Source: Ursus arctos (taxonomy: Eukaryota; Chordata; Mammalia; Carnivora; Ursidae). From it: a stretch of 64,000 bases of DNA. This document shows, piece by piece, positions 1 through 12,920 of the stretch. The position numbers and the translations under genes were made by a program. Each line of letters starts with the position of its first letter. Position 1 is the stretch's first letter. The DNA is taken from NCBI RefSeq assembly GCF_023065955.2, contig NW_026623008.1, positions 14,538,501 through 14,602,500 of the forward strand. Reading direction: 5' to 3'. The notes under the pieces are model-generated. The model did no database searches and had not been told where the DNA came from. It saw nothing but the letters and a program-made list of their open reading frames with translations.

Positions 1-449
1 CAAAGACAGAGACGAGGAGGATGCTGCTGACTTCAGGAGAACACAGCTGGAAAGGATGGAGGGGACTGACATGCCGATGTCGTGAATCTCTGAGCCAGAA
101 CGGTCCTCTGTCTCCCTCTGCTCCACTGCCTGCCAGCCTGTCCAGGGGCACATATGGGTTTGTCGACTGACCCAGAATAACTGAGTTTCATCATCCTCGA
201 CTTAGCAGTGGACAGAAAGCTGGGCAGGCAAGAGATTGAAGGGGAAGCTGGCAGTCCAAGCACCATAAGGGAGACCTCAGCTGGGAAGGGCGGGCTAGTA
301 AGTACTGCTGTGTCCTGGGACACCTTGGCAAAGGGTCAAAGGAGCTGGGTGGGACTGAAAAACAGGCAGATCTTGGTTTGGCCTGCCCAGCATTCTCCCT
401 TTACGGTGGAGTAGGCTTACCTCATCTTCCTGGGAACACAACTGAACTC

Positions 450-740
450 CCATTCTCCTTCTGCTCTGGGGTGTGGTCATGTGACTGAGTTCTAGCCCAT
501 ACAATTCACGAATGTCACGGGGGGGGGGGGGGGGGAACCACAAAACATAACCTTTGCTTTCTTCTGCCTGCCTGCTGGTTGTCATCACCCAGCATGTCCC
601 TAGAAGCCGAGTGTTGAAGATGACAGACGCTCCACCAGCCTGGTTCCCTGAATGATCACGTGAAGTGGAGCTCCACCCCTACCACCAATGGGAGCAAGAA
701 ATAAAATTTTCTTATTAGCCACAAACATGTCAGGGCTGCT
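450..740 (+). repeat. MLT1-like LTR relic
   Basis: GTCATGTGACTGAGTTCTAGCCC, then GGTTCCCTGAATGATCACGTG and AAGAAATAAAATTTTCTTATTAGCCAC, the order found in MLT1 (ERVL-MaLR) LTRs. A 17-base G-run (519-535) interrupts it. Confidence 0.55.
519..535 (+). repeat. G homopolymer, 17 bases
   Basis: An uninterrupted G-run inside an MLT1-like relic; a length-unstable and sequencing-difficult site. Confidence 0.9.
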
Positions 741-879
741 GCGGCATATAGCTGACCTTGACTAACACTCTCTTCTTGGGACCCACTGCCCTGGTGCTCC
801 TGGTGAAACCAGCATCCCCCACTCTCAGTGCCTGGCGCTCTTTCTAGCGGAGGGGACTTCACACATGGGGGGAGGGGCG

Positions 880-1290
880 CTCCAGGGGAGGACATGTGAT
901 CCGGGCCTGACCAATCAGAATAGCCTATCTCCTCAGCTCCAGAGACTGCTTTTGGGATGGTCCTTAGCAATCAGAGTCAGTGGAACTTAGTTCTGGGGCT
1001 ATTGTGAAACTTGGGGAAAGAGAGACTCTCTTTCTGCCAGAGTTGCTGAGAGGTGGGGGGTATATCTGCGTTGCCGGCAGCCATCTTGACGCCATGAGGA
1101 AAGAGAGCCGGAGAGCCCAGCGCCGTGAAAAGCAGAGGGAACACAGAGAGAGCAAGACCAAGTCCCATGACATTGTGTGAGACCCTGGATCCCGCCAGAC
1201 CTGCCCAGTTCTGCTTTTCGTGTTTTCAGTTACTCGAGCCAATAAGTTGTACTTTTTACTTAGGCCAGTGTGAGTTGGGCTCTGTGTCGC
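880..1290 (+). repeat. LTR relic, probably MaLR
   Basis: GAGCCAATAAGTTGTACTTTTTACTTAGGCCAG (1237-1269) resembles the polyadenylation region of MaLR LTRs. The upstream boundary is uncertain. Confidence 0.45.
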
Positions 1291-1299
1291 TTGAATCTG

Positions 1300-3182
1300 A
1301 GAGCACCCTGGCCCTGCCATCACTGTTCTCATCGGGTCCCCCACTCTGGAAAAGGGGTTCCTTGAAAGGCTTCAGGGTCTGTCACAGGTCAGGTCTGATT
1401 ATGGGACATCCAGCTGGCTCAAAAGTCCCCAGGACCTTTTACTCTCTGGGGGCCACCCGGACGTCCATCATGGCTGCCCCTCACACATCTTCCCAGTCTC
1501 CTCTCTGTGGCACAGCTTCCTTCCCTGTTCATGGCACCCGTGCCTCCGTGCCTTTGACTGGGACATGGCTCTGACCCCAACTGTGCACGTCTCTGCGGTA
1601 TAACCAGTCTCCGGCCTCATTCAAGTGCTAGAGCATGAGGCAGATGGGAGCAGCTCAGCCTCCGGACGGTCCCCCCGGATCACGAATCCACCCTTGTCCA
1701 CTCAACTGCAACTGGGGAGTGGGCACATCAGATGTGAATGTGGCCTATTAAGCCAATCTCTTCGGGGACCTTTCATGGGGAGGTTCACCTCTGACAGTGG
1801 AGCCGAGGCCGAGCAGGCTGATCCGGAAGGTGGAAGCCTGGAGCTGCCTTTTATTCATTCTGGGATGTGGGCAAGTCACTTCACTGCTCCGGATGTCCAT
1901 TTTCTCTGTCATATGGAGGTGATACTCCCAGCCGCTCCCGCCTCAGGGGGCTATTCTAAGGGGCCATCCAAATAGGATGGAAGGCCAGAGAGCTGTGAAA
2001 AGCATCAGGTTCTATAAAAGAGCCTGGCGCAGGGTGCTTCCTTATTGGCTCCAAGCCAAGAAAGCTGGAGCGAGGCAGCTCCATTAACACCCAGGCTGAA
2101 GAGCTCCCCTTTGGAGGAAGGAGCAAAGGAAATGAGCACAGAGCACAGGGAGGGAGGTTTAAAATAGACATCTGCAGGGATTTCCTGAAGGGGAGAGCCA
2201 CATGGCCAGGAAACAGCTTGTGGAGCTCCAAAGATAAGCTCTCTACCTCCGCGTGTGCACACACACCACTCCCCAGGGTGGACTTGGGGGCTGGGGGGTG
2301 CGCCCCTGTCTGCAGTCAGAGGGGACCCCTGAAGATCCTTGCAGCCGGAGCTACCTCTGAAGCTTCAAAGCAGGAATAGGGAGGAGTGTGACCCCATCTG
2401 TGATCTCCTACCCACAGGCCCCGGACAGCTCCAGTGCAACTCCGGCCACCAAAGCCAGCCTCAGATCTGATCCATTGGGGCGTGGATGCAGGCAGGGGAG
2501 AGGGACATTCCAATAAGATCAAAGTGGACACTTCCTGCTCACTCAGTCTCCAAGGGACAGGAGACTTGCATCATATCAACCCTTCTGCCAAATTCCACTG
2601 ATACACAGGTGCAGATGGCAGGATGGGCTCCAGGAAGTCTCCCGCTATCCTTAGGGGAAGCGCACAGGGGATGACTTCCGAGGGCAAACATTGCCCATGG
2701 AGCAGCGCATGTCGTCAGTGGCAGTGGCAGTAGGCGTCTGCAAGGATGTGTCCCCTAGTGGTCTGACTCCTTAGAGATGAATTATTTTTCTAAGATTACA
2801 AAAGTACCACGTTTTTATTTGAAGCTAGTAAAATGACAAAGATGTAAGAAAAAATTAATACTCTCCCCCCAACCCCTTCCTAGTCCTTGATCCCCATGCC
2901 CTCAGCATACACACCCTGCTAGGTAACTAATGGTCCAGACCAGGGGTTCCTCTCTCCCACTGTTTTCCTTACTTGTGAACATAAATAAACCCACATACAC
3001 ACATATAGAGATTTTGCCATTTGGTTGCACAAAAATGGAGCCATTCTCAAACACATTCTGCAACGAGCTTTATTCTCACTGACATCATGCGCTCCCCTCC
3101 AGTTCCCTGGACCTGAGTCTAACTCCTCTTTCAATAGCAACATAGCGTAATCCACCATCTTCTGTTAATGTGTGTTCAGGTC
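1300..3182. other. Intergenic, nothing assignable
   Basis: No open frame here resembles a protein family, and no recent repeat is seen. Base composition is ordinary. Confidence 0.6.
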
Positions 3183-3196
3183 GGCTCGTGTTTTTA

Positions 3197-3424
3197 TTTT
3201 ATTTTTTATTTTTTTATTTTTTATTATTATTTTTTAAAGATTTTATTTATTTATTCGACAGAGATAGAGACAGCCAGCGAGAGAGGGAACACAGGCAGGG
3301 GAAGTGGGAGAGGAAGAAGCAGGCTCATAGCGGAGGAGCCTGATGTGGGGCTCGATCCCATAACGCCAGGATCACGCCCTGAGCCGAAGGCAGACGCTTA
3401 ACCGCTGTGCCACCCAGGCGCCCC
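3197..3424 (-). mobile_element. Can-SINE
   Basis: Reverse copy, from a T-rich tail to CACCCAGGCGCCCC. Perfect 14-bp target duplication GGCTCGTGTTTTTA at 3183-3196 and 3425-3438, so it is a fairly recent insertion. Confidence 0.93.
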
Positions 3425-4199
3425 GGCTCGTGTTTTTAAAATCACCTAATAAAAGCCTGCTGTATGCAGATCTCCAGACCACACCTCCAGGAACTGGACC
3501 ACAAGTTCTAAGAGCCCTTTCAGCTGAGACATCCCAGCACCACGGAGCTGGAGGAGCCCCTTCCCGGGGGTGAGGTCTAGGAAGAAGGAGCAGAGGTATG
3601 CTGAGCATATCCACATGTGGGCTGAAAATAAATAGGATCAAGAAGAGTTGACAAGATTTGCTGGTGCTAGGATATCTCAGCTGGAAGGGCCCCTAGAACT
3701 TGCAGTCCAATCCCCTGATTTACGGAGGAGAAGGGGCATTTGTCCAAGGTCACTACCTGACCCCCATTTGGAATCCTGACCTCCCTGTGGGTTTCCCAGC
3801 AGATAGAGGAGATACTGACCACCTATCTAGGGCTTCCTACACTCCAAGGACTGGGCTGCAGACCAGGGATCCATACCCTGCATCCATTCAACTTTTGATA
3901 AATGCAGAGTGCCTACTGCATGCCAGGCACTGTCCTAGGTGCTGAGGAGACAGCGAACAAAACATACAAAGATCTTCGTGCCCACATCCTAGTGAGGAGA
4001 GGCCAACAATCAACAAGAATAATAATAAATGAATAAGTTCTGTTAAAAGGTAATGCACATATGGGGGGAAGTAGAGTGGCTTAAGGAAAGTGGGTAACTC
4101 CTCCCTCCCCTGATGCCTTGGGACGGAAGATTCCAAGGTTATCAAATTTCTGGGCTAGCAACAGCCATGGTGGCAGAGACTGGTTAGCGGTACCAAACC

Positions 4200-4360
4200 C
4201 ACCACCTCTTGTTCCAGAACCATAGCTACACATTTCCCAGCCTGGCATGCTGCCAGGTGTGGCCATGTGACTGAGTTCTAGCCAATAGCTTGTGATCTCT
4301 TTCAGGCCCCTCCCACAAAAACCTACCCTGAACACAGCCTTGTTTTTCCTCTCCACATCT
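4200..4360 (+). repeat. Partial MLT1-like LTR relic
   Basis: GCCATGTGACTGAGTTCTAGCC at 4261-4282 repeats the motif of the relic at about 475-500; the rest is diverged. Confidence 0.4.
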
Positions 4361-4448
4361 GCCAGCTGTGTGGAGAGGGCACGGTGGGGGGAGGGGGGCT
4401 AACAGGCAGCACAGCCCCAGGTGGAAGGGGTCAGACTCCCTGAAAACT

Positions 4449-4461
4449 GGGGGGGGGGGGG
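4449..4461 (+). repeat. G homopolymer, 13 bases
   Basis: G-run followed by further G-tracts (GAAGGGAGGG), so a possible G-quadruplex. Confidence 0.85.
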
Positions 4462-5174
4462 AAGGGAGGGCAGAGTCCCTGAAGAGACTCAACATCCCCC
4501 GCCCCCACCCCATCAGACTTCGCATGAGGGATAAGGAGGTTCACCACGGGGTCTGAAGACCAGGGAGGGGTTTTGCAAACCATTTGAGGCAGAGAAGAGA
4601 AGCCAGGGGCTTTTAGATCTTTTTGAAAGACTTCTCAAAGCCACAGCTCTCTTCCTTTACTGTCTCCTCCCCGTCCTACTCCACATCCTCCATTCATCCA
4701 TCCATTTGCTTATTCATTCATCTAATATTTATTGAGAACCTACTATATTCCAGGCACTGTTTAAGGCACTGGGAATACAGCAGAGAACAAAGCAGATGAA
4801 AATACCAGGCCCCAAGGGGTTTCCATTCTCTCCAATCTACTAGTCATCAAATGATAAACCAAATAATAAAAAAAAGAGAACACTGTTACTAGACCCATTT
4901 TACAGACAGGCAGGCTGAGGAGCAGAGGTTAAGTGACTTAAGCAGCTATAATTTTGGCTGACTGTAATAAAAGGGCAACTGGGAGCCTGGAAAAGACAAC
5001 CCTGCCATCTTGTCGTTTCACAAGGTGGGGACTTAGTTGCTTACAAGGCAGTGGGGCTCCTGAGGCTTCTGAGCCAAGAGCTTAGTTTCACTCTGCCCTC
5101 AGCAGCCGAGTGGCCCAGAGCATGTTTCTTACCCTTTCTGATCCTCAGTTTCCCCACCTGTAAAGCACGGGTAA

Positions 5175-5640
5175 TAACATACTAGCCTCTGTGGCAGATT
5201 GCTCCATAACAACCTCTCCAGAATTCTCTCTCCCCATACCCACTCCCTCATGTGGCCCCCTCTCACGTTCACTCTGAGCTTGGCCACGTGACTTCCTTTG
5301 GTAATGGGACTTAGCAGACGTGACTCAAGCAAAGGCGTGAAAACTGCACGATGGGGCTTTGCTGTCTTGGAACTCTGCCATCCTGTGGAGGAATCCAGGG
5401 CTGACCTGCGGGGGCGGGGGGGGGCGCACGTGGCCCCATCCACAGTCGGTGCCCACCCCCAGACATGCGAGTAAGCCCATCTTCAGCCATTTAGCCCCAG
5501 GTGTGCCTCGACATGATTGCACACAAGTGACCCCAGGCAAGACCATCCAAAGACCTGCCAGCTGAGACCAGTCCGCATTGGCTGGTCTATAGAACGGTGA
5601 GCAAATAAAATGGTTATTCTTCTAAACCGGTGAGGGTTGA
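5175..5640 (+). repeat. MLT1-like LTR relic
   Basis: Contains CAGGCAAGACCATCCAAAG, CCAGCTGAGACCAGTCC and GTGAGCAAATAAAATGGTTATT, in MLT1 order. A G-run with CpGs lies at 5409-5427. Confidence 0.6.
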
Positions 5641-6239
5641 GGGGGATTGTTTTGCAGATACAACAACCTCAAGGCGGGTTTCTGAGGAATCAAGGAGAAA
5701 ATGCACAGGAAGCATTTAAAATCTTGTTTGGCATAAAATAATCACTCAATAGGATGTAATTATTATTAATACCATGTCATTTGGAGCCAAGTTTCTTAGT
5801 TTCAGGAACCCTCCATGTTGGCCTCTTTAGTTACCCAAGTGTAGAGCAAACTAATTCTGGAGAATTCTGTGAGATCACTCAAATCCGCCTGCAGTGGCCA
5901 CAGACTGGAAGGTTAAGGGCTACTTGGGCGGACTTTAGCCTGACGACTCTTGAACAAGGAAAGAAAAAGAAATTTCAGGCGAGACTGGATGGCCCCAACA
6001 GAGAGTTATTTCAGGTTAAGTAACCAAGATTGGCAACTCTGTCATGGACTCTTGAGTGTTTTCTGGGGCCTCAGAGTTTGCCCTGAACTGTACTTTGGGG
6101 GATTTTTCCCTGCCTTCCATGTCTGTGTTTTGAACTTGCACTGTGTGCCAGACACTGGTCTAGGTGCCCAGGACACAGCCGGGAACAAGACAGACAACCC
6201 TCTGTCTATAGGCAGGCCAGCACACCCATAACCAACGCT

Positions 6240-7990
6240 GTCAGACAGCAGAGTCTGAAGGAACATGGGTGGGGTAACAGTAGAGAGTGATGGGGAAATG
6301 TGGTCGGGAAAAGGCTCGTGGAGCGGGGGCCATGTGAGGACCCCAGGGAAGGGACGTCCAGGAAGAGAGAAGAGCCCGTGCCAAGATCTTATGATGAGAA
6401 CTTTGGTGTGCTCGATGAGGCTGGCAGCTGATGGAAGACTGGCGGGGCCTGAGACCAGAGGGATGGGCAGAGCCACGTAGGCCATGATGAAAACTCTGGG
6501 TTCTCTTCCGAGCAGTGGAAGCTTCTGGAAGGCTTGCATCTTTGAAAGCTCACTCAGGCCACTTTTTATGGGATGGAATTGGGAGAGGGAGACACAGAAG
6601 ATGCAGGAGAACCAGTTAGAGATGCAAGTGGGGACCAGTGGTACCTTGGACGAAGACTGGAGCAGTGAAGATGAGGAGAAGCAGCTGGACTCAAACCTAG
6701 TTTAAAGGAAGAGTCTGGGCGTGGTGCTGGAGTGAGTGTGGGGATGAGAGGAAGCGAGGCATCGGGAATCACTGCCAGGTTCATGGCTGGAGGAATTGGG
6801 TGGCCGGCCATGCCTTTAATGGAGGCACAGATGGGGCGGGAGTGGGCAAGTCAGAGGCTGGGAGAGGGGAGAAGCAGTTATGGTTCAGACCACCTTGGAT
6901 TCAGATGCTAACAGACATCTCAGTCAAGAAGCTAAGAGGCCGAGGAGACAACTGGGTAGGCAAGACTGCCTCCAGGATGGAGGCCTGTGAAGTCTGGGGG
7001 CCATGATTCTAAATGACATTCCAAGCCATACTTCTGGATGGAGTCCCCCAGGAGAGGAGAGGAGTGGCCGTAGACAGAGGCAAAGAGGCACCCTCCACCC
7101 CCACCCTGTGCTTGGCAGCTGAGCAGAGAAGGAAGGACCCCAGGCTGCAGGCACAGAAGGGCAGGAGGAAACTGGGAGCAGGGCGTCCTGGAAGCCAAGT
7201 AAAGAAAGTGAACAAGAAAGAGGGTGTCAACGCATCGAACAACACTGCAAGGTCAAGGACGATGACCTCAGCAAACTGACTAATGGATTTGGCAAGATGG
7301 AGGTCGCTGGTGATCTCAGCCAGGGTGACTCCAGCATTAAAGAGAGAAGTGAGAAACAGATGGGGAGAGAGTTTTGTTGAGAGCACCTAAACCTGGGGAT
7401 GTCTGGCAGGGAGGGAGGTGGCAGAGCCTTCTGTCAGCCTCTCACTCCCCCAGCACAGGGCTTATGAAGCACCAGAAAGGGCAGGCACTGAGCCCTGGGG
7501 AACAGTGGGGAACAGGACAGTCCCGTCCTTCTGCCTCAGCTTACAAGCCACCTCGTGAGAGGTCTTCTCAATCCCTCTACCCAAAGTGGGGCCCCTGGGC
7601 TAATCTCTGTGGCAGACCCAGCTCATATTTACAAAATTCGAGGTCCCTCTGAGGAGACTGACCCTGATGCCTTGTTACCCCCCTCCTATTTAACTAAAGT
7701 AGTGATTTGGCCTTAACGGAGAAATACTCAGGTGCTTGGAGAAGCAGCTCACGAGGGGCCCTGACCTGGCCTCAGTGGTCAGAGGCCTCCTGAGGAGCTG
7801 ACATTTGAGTCAAGCCCCAAAGGACAGTGCATCTCAGGGAGGAGCAGCTCAGACTCCAGGAACAGCAGGTGCAAAGGCCCTGAGGCAGCAAGGAGTTTGG
7901 CACCTGAAATAGATAGAGAGTGGGTTCTGGAGAAGGATGACCAGGACGGTAATGGTTTGGGAGCAACAGCCTATGAGGGACATTAAAGAA
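6240..7990 (-). mobile_element. L2 LINE relic, antisense
   Basis: Plus-strand text such as CCTGGAAGCCAAGTAAAGAAAG, GGATTTGGCAAGATGGAGGT and TGAGCCCTGGGGAACAGTGG is the reverse of L2 reverse transcriptase sequence. In the minus frame at 7386-7009 the RT-like string VIVLDLAVLFDAL corresponds to the L2 LLDLSAAFDTVDH region. The stretch around 7760-7990 (GCAAAGGCCCTGAGGCAGCA) matches the more 3' L2 part. Very old and stop-ridden. Confidence 0.75.
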
Positions 7991-9984
7991 GCTGGACATG
8001 GAGCCAGGAGGGAAGAAGACTGGAAGGGGGACAGGGATCAGGGGGTAGGATCCCTGTCCCTACCGGTCTGCCCAACCCTCAAAGCTAACACCTGGGAAAA
8101 GGAGCAGCTCACTGCCTCCCTCCCTGCACAGTTCCAGGTCCAGGGGGCAGCACACCCACTCTCTATAGATGGAATGTGTTTTAAAAAGACCAATAAGGAG
8201 AGAAGTGACAAGGGACAGCTGAGGTGGGTGGGAGTGGGTAGGAGAAAAGGGAAGAGGCCTTTCACTTTAAACGAGATCAGGAGGGGGCAGGGCAGGCCCT
8301 ACTGTGTATGGGTCTCGGTCCTTTAATTAGCAGTCACCAAACCCCCTTCTTCTCCCTCTTCAAACCCCACTCCAAGGGAGATTTTTATCTGTGGATGGGC
8401 CTCACTGTAGGTGAAACTTGGACCATATTAAACTCCCCCATTTGAATCTTCGCTGGCAGGATGGGACCATCCCAGCGCCCCATTCCTGTTCCACTATGGG
8501 CTCCCACTCAGGGATCCTCTCATCACCCCTCTCCCATTTACTGGCTTCCCCTGGGGTCCCCCTCAGCGTTGAGGCTGGAGGGAGGTGGGCACATGGTGTC
8601 CTGAGCCCTGCAAAGGCCTGGCCCGCACGCCTGACCCCAGAGCTGGCTACTGAAAGGGCCTTCCTCTGCCCCCAACCTGCCCACCAGAGCCCCACCCCAG
8701 GGAAAGCAGGAGGCTCCTCTCTTTAAAGAACCAGAGCTTGCCACCGGAGTGGTAGAGCCGCAACTGAGCTGCTCACACGCGGGAGGAAAAGACAGCTGCC
8801 TTTTAGTTGTTGTTGTTACGTGTTCTCCTCCTCAGTGGCATCTAGGGTCATAAAGATCATGGGTCCCTCTCTTGCTTGCTGAGGGATCCTGTGCAAGGGA
8901 TTTCACCTCTCAGAGCCTCGATCTCCTTCGCTATGCAATGGGCAGCACATCTCCCTTGCAGGGTGGCTGTGAGAATGGCGGGTGTGTCACAGCACCCAGC
9001 TTAGGCATGTGGCGGCCCTCCTTCCACAGCTGCCCCATCCAGTCCATCATTTGGCCTCTCTTTTCCCTGGGACTAGCCATGGCCTAGAATGCTCTCCCCA
9101 GCATCCTCCTTTGTGGGCTCCAGGACAAACCCACATACCCTTGGCACTTTGAAGATTTTACCATTAATCTCTATAGGGAAATGGAAGTAACAGAACAGTG
9201 GACAGCACCTCTGAGCCACTGTGCAAGCTGTTCCCTCTTCTTGGAATCCCCTTCCCTGCTTAACTTACTGGTGAGCATCTCATCCTTCAAGATCCAGCTG
9301 TAATAGCATTTCCTCTGGTGGGGGAGTTTCTTGCTGCCCCCTTCCCAGACAGAGAGAATCCTCCTACCCCTCCTTGCAGCCCGGACCCATGAGAGGAGGG
9401 AGCACTGCCGAGACACATCCCAGCTCACCTTGGTCAGAGGTACATGGAGGGTAAGCACAGAGGGAGCGTCTTCACAAGTTCCCCTGCTGCCTCCCCCCAG
9501 GCCAGCCTCTACCCTACCCAGGGATCCCTGGAACCCTGGAAAGGGATTCATGGCCTCAGAGGTGGGAACTCAGGCCTTTGGACCCTGGGCCATGTCAAAA
9601 ATTAATCTACCAGCACTTCATGCTACCCTGAGTAGGTCACTCTGCAGAGAGTTCCAGAAGTTGTCCCTCCCCCTACTCTGTCCCTGAGGCTCGGAGAAGG
9701 GAAAGAACTGGCCTGGGAGCTTCCCTGGGATGTTTGGAGCATGGGGGCTATTGTGCATGGGCCCTGGGCTAGGAAGGATAGTTACTCAGGGAAACAGTGG
9801 CCCAGCCAGTGAGTTAAGCAGGGAAGGCCATTCCAGGAAGAGGGAAAAGCTTGCTCAAGGGCTCCGAGGGGCTGTCCGCTGTCCTGCTAGACTTCCGTTT
9901 CCCTTCCCTAGGCTCAGCCGAGAAGGTCCCCAAAGTCCCAATGTTTATAATAACGATAGCATTAGCATCAATAACAACAATAGC
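7991..9984. other. Intergenic, nothing assignable
   Basis: Short frames on both strands without conserved motifs. Fragments such as the piece near 9790-9860 (GAAGGCCATTCCAGGAAGAG) hint at old L2-like DNA. Confidence 0.55.
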
Positions 9985-10165
9985 TTCAGGTAGTGAACGC
10001 TCACTATGTGTCAGGCCTCATGCTAGGGGCCCCGCCTGCATTCTCTCATGTGATCCTCAGAACAAACCCGCCAGAGGTGCCATTGTTACCCCCACTTTAG
10101 AGATAAGGGAAATGAGGCTCAGAGAGACGCTAAGTCACGATCAAGTTCATACAGCTGGTCCACTG
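9985..10165 (-). repeat. MIR
   Basis: ACTATGTGTCAGGCCTCATGC ... GAAATGAGGCTCAGAGAGACG: reverse MIR. Confidence 0.7.
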
Positions 10166-11639
10166 GTCTAGCAGTGGCCCCTTTTTTCAAATAAACTCGT
10201 AAGTTTATTTGAACAGAAAAGATCGGTACTTTATTAATTAGTGCGTGTGTCTTTTTTGGTTCAGACGTATACATTTACCTAATCTTAAGTCAATCACTGA
10301 GACCCAGGAGCCCTTGTAATATTTTTAAATTCTTGACTTGGAGGTCTTGGCTGATCTTTCAATCTTACAGCAGCTTTGGTATTCATTAGACTCTGATGTT
10401 TCGTGTGAATGGGCAGTATCTAGGAAATCCTTACTCTCACAGGTAAGTAGGTACGAAGGTAACCATTTGTGAACAGTTTACCTGCAGTATCTGAAAATGC
10501 TCTACCTGTTCTGATTCCGAAATTTAAAAGAGGTATGTATGATAAGCACATTTTGTTTTGAAAACAAGTTCATTATCTAAAAGGTACTCACACTCCTAGA
10601 GAAGAGGGTCAGGAGTGTTCAAGATGTACCACGAGTCGCAAAATGCACAGCAGACAGAAGGTCACCAGCTGTTGTAAAACCGCCTCACTCGGGGGTTAGG
10701 GAATGGAAATCTATCTAGGAACTTCAAGCAGAAAGGAATTTAATACAGAGAACCGACGCTTACAATTTGTAATCACTGGGGGGCGGGGCGGAGTAGTGGG
10801 AGTCAGGGGGTCAAGGTCATACTACAATAGCTGCCAAGGTCACCGCTACCCTCCAGGCGGCTGCTGCTGCCCAGCTGTCCCACACCTGGGATGCTGGCCA
10901 CTAGACTCTGGAATGTAGAGTCTGGTCAAAACTGGCCCACCAGCTGCTGGCATCTCAGGGAGAGCGCTCAGTTCCACGTGGGGCTTCCCTATCACAGGTG
11001 AGCAAGGCTCATTGGCAGAAACTACATCGCATCCAGACCCTGGCTGTAAGGGGGTCCTGAGAAAGTCCCCTAGAATAGAAGGCAGACCAGAAGAGGAGTC
11101 AGAATGGATATCAAGTGCTCATGGACGATATCCAGCCCACTGCGGTGCTGCGGACACGCTTTAACATGTAATAATGGCCAAGACTTGCCTGGTGTTTAAT
11201 CGGGCACGGTGAGCAGGGGTGCTCTACTATACGATAGAATGGGGAGTGGTGGTATATAGTATCATTACACATAGGCAGAAATTTGAGAAATTCAAGGGGA
11301 AAAAAGGGTGCTTACCAATGACATATTTAAAAGCAGTGAAAATGCAGCAGACTCGCTCCAGGCTCTAGGGCCCCTGCAGCAGCTGTTCCCTCTGCTGGGG
11401 ACTCCCTTCCCAGAAAATATCTGTGAGGTATGTGTTCACTCCTTCACCTGTTGCAAGCCTTTGCTTCTCCGTGAGGCCGACCGTAACCACCAGATGCCAT
11501 GCCGCGACCTGCTTCTCCCTCCTCCTCCCCCTGACCCTGTTCTACATGTTCTTTTTTCCCATAAGACTTACTGCCTTCTCCCATACTTACAATATACACA
11601 TTTATTATGCTCATTTTTATTACCTTCCTCCCCAGTTAG
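10166..11639. other. Intergenic, nothing assignable
   Basis: No gene and no clear repeat. A 71-codon plus frame at 10703 has no recognisable features. Confidence 0.55.
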
Positions 11640-11652
11640 AAAGTACACTCCG

Positions 11653-11850
11653 GGGGCGCCTGGGTGGCACAGCAGTTAAGCGCCTGCCTTTGGCTCAGGG
11701 CGTGATCCTGGCGTTACGGGATCGAGCCCCACATCAGGCTCCTCCACTATGAGCCTGCTTCTTCCTCTCCCGCTCCCCCTGCTTGTGTTCCCTCTCTCGC
11801 TGGCTGTCTCTATCTCTGTCAAATAAATAAATAAAATCTTAAAAAAAAAA
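11653..11850 (+). mobile_element. Can-SINE
   Basis: Starts GGGGCGCCTGGGTGGCACAG and ends in an A-tail. Perfect target duplication AAAGTACACTCCG at 11640-11652 and 11851-11863. Confidence 0.93.
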
Positions 11851-12050
11851 AAAGTACACTCCGCAAGAGCAAGGGTCTTTGCTTTGTTCACTGATGCGTC
11901 CCAAGAACATGGGACAGTGCTTGGCACATAGTATTTACTCAATAAATATGTGTTGAATTATCGAATGTATACACAGAGAAGGCAGTAGAAATTTGATTCC
12001 TGGGTCTACAGAAAAACAAGTTAACTCTGTCATTAAAAAATCACTGGGAT

Positions 12051-12236
12051 TGGGACACCTGGGTGGCTCAGTCGGTTAGTGTCTTCCTTCGGCTCAGGTC
12101 ATGATCCCAGGGTCCTGGAGATCCGCATCTGGCTCTCTGCTCAGCGGAGAGTCTGCTTCTCCCTCTGCCTGCTTCTCCCTCTGCTTGTGCTTGCCCACTC
12201 TCTCTCTCTAGACAAATAAATAAATAAAATCATAAA
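12051..12236 (+). mobile_element. Can-SINE, first of a same-site pair
   Basis: Starts TGGGACACCTGGGTGGCTCAG; the target AAAAATCACTGGG occurs before it (12036-12048) and after it (about 12238-12250). The second SINE follows immediately at that repeat. Confidence 0.88.
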
Positions 12237-12249
12237 AAAAAAATCACTG

Positions 12250-12441
12250 GGGCACCTGGGTGGCTCAGTCGGTTGAGCATCCAACTCTTGATTTCTGCTC
12301 AGGTCACGATCTCAGGGTCGTGAGATCGAGCCCCACGTCGGGCTCTGCGCTGGGCATGGAACCTGCTTCAGATTCTTTCTCTCTCTCTCTCTCTGCCCTT
12401 CCCCACCCCCCTGCCTGCATGCTCTCTCTCCGAAAAAAAAA
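12250..12441 (+). mobile_element. Can-SINE, second of a same-site pair
   Basis: An older-type head (GGCACCTGGGTGGCTCAGTC, AGCATCCAACTCTTGATTTC) follows directly on the target copy of the preceding SINE. A third, diverged target copy (ATATCATTGG) follows it near 12442-12451. Confidence 0.88.
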
Positions 12442-12717
12442 TATCATTGGCACTCTCCTATGTATTAACATTCTTATATGAAAATTTGGGGAATGTATTG
12501 TTCTTCAGTACAATTTTCTTAAAAAGTTAAAAACCCATGTTAGGAATGATAGACTTCTAGTTCCTGAGGCTTATCACAAACTAACAAAGTCCACTGTCTC
12601 CCTCCCTCAAACCCTGCCCTGGGAGTGCCCTAGAAAACCAACTTGGCCGTGGATTGGTGATGGACAGAAGGAAGTGAGAACGTGCTAAGGTGTTGTCTTG
12701 TTCAGACGGAAAATACA

Positions 12718-12920
12718 GGGGCGCCTGGGTGGCACAGCGGTTAAGCGTCTGGCTTCGGCTCAGGGCGTGATCCCGGCATTATGGGATCGAGCCCCACATC
12801 AGGCTCTTCTGCTATGAGCCTGCTTCTTCCTCTCCCACTCCCCCTGCTTGTGTTCCCTCTCTCGCTGGCTGTCTCTGTCTCTGTCAAATAAATAAATAAA
12901 AATCTTAAAAAAAAAAAAAA
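12718..12920 (+). mobile_element. Can-SINE
   Basis: Complete copy with an A-tail and a perfect 10-bp target duplication GGAAAATACA at 12708-12717 and 12921-12930. Confidence 0.93.

Noticed and set aside
6042..6539. 165-codon minus-strand frame
   Set aside because: No recognisable domain; it overlaps the border of an antisense L2 relic, and its sequence bias is explained by that.
11676..11942. Frames with ETASERGNTSRGSGRGRSR-type sequence, here and at about ten other places
   Set aside because: This is the reverse strand of the Can-SINE body and occurs at every SINE copy.
12250..12330. tRNA gene-like A and B boxes in SINE heads
   Set aside because: Can-SINEs derive from tRNA and keep promoter-like boxes; no copy here folds as a complete tRNA.
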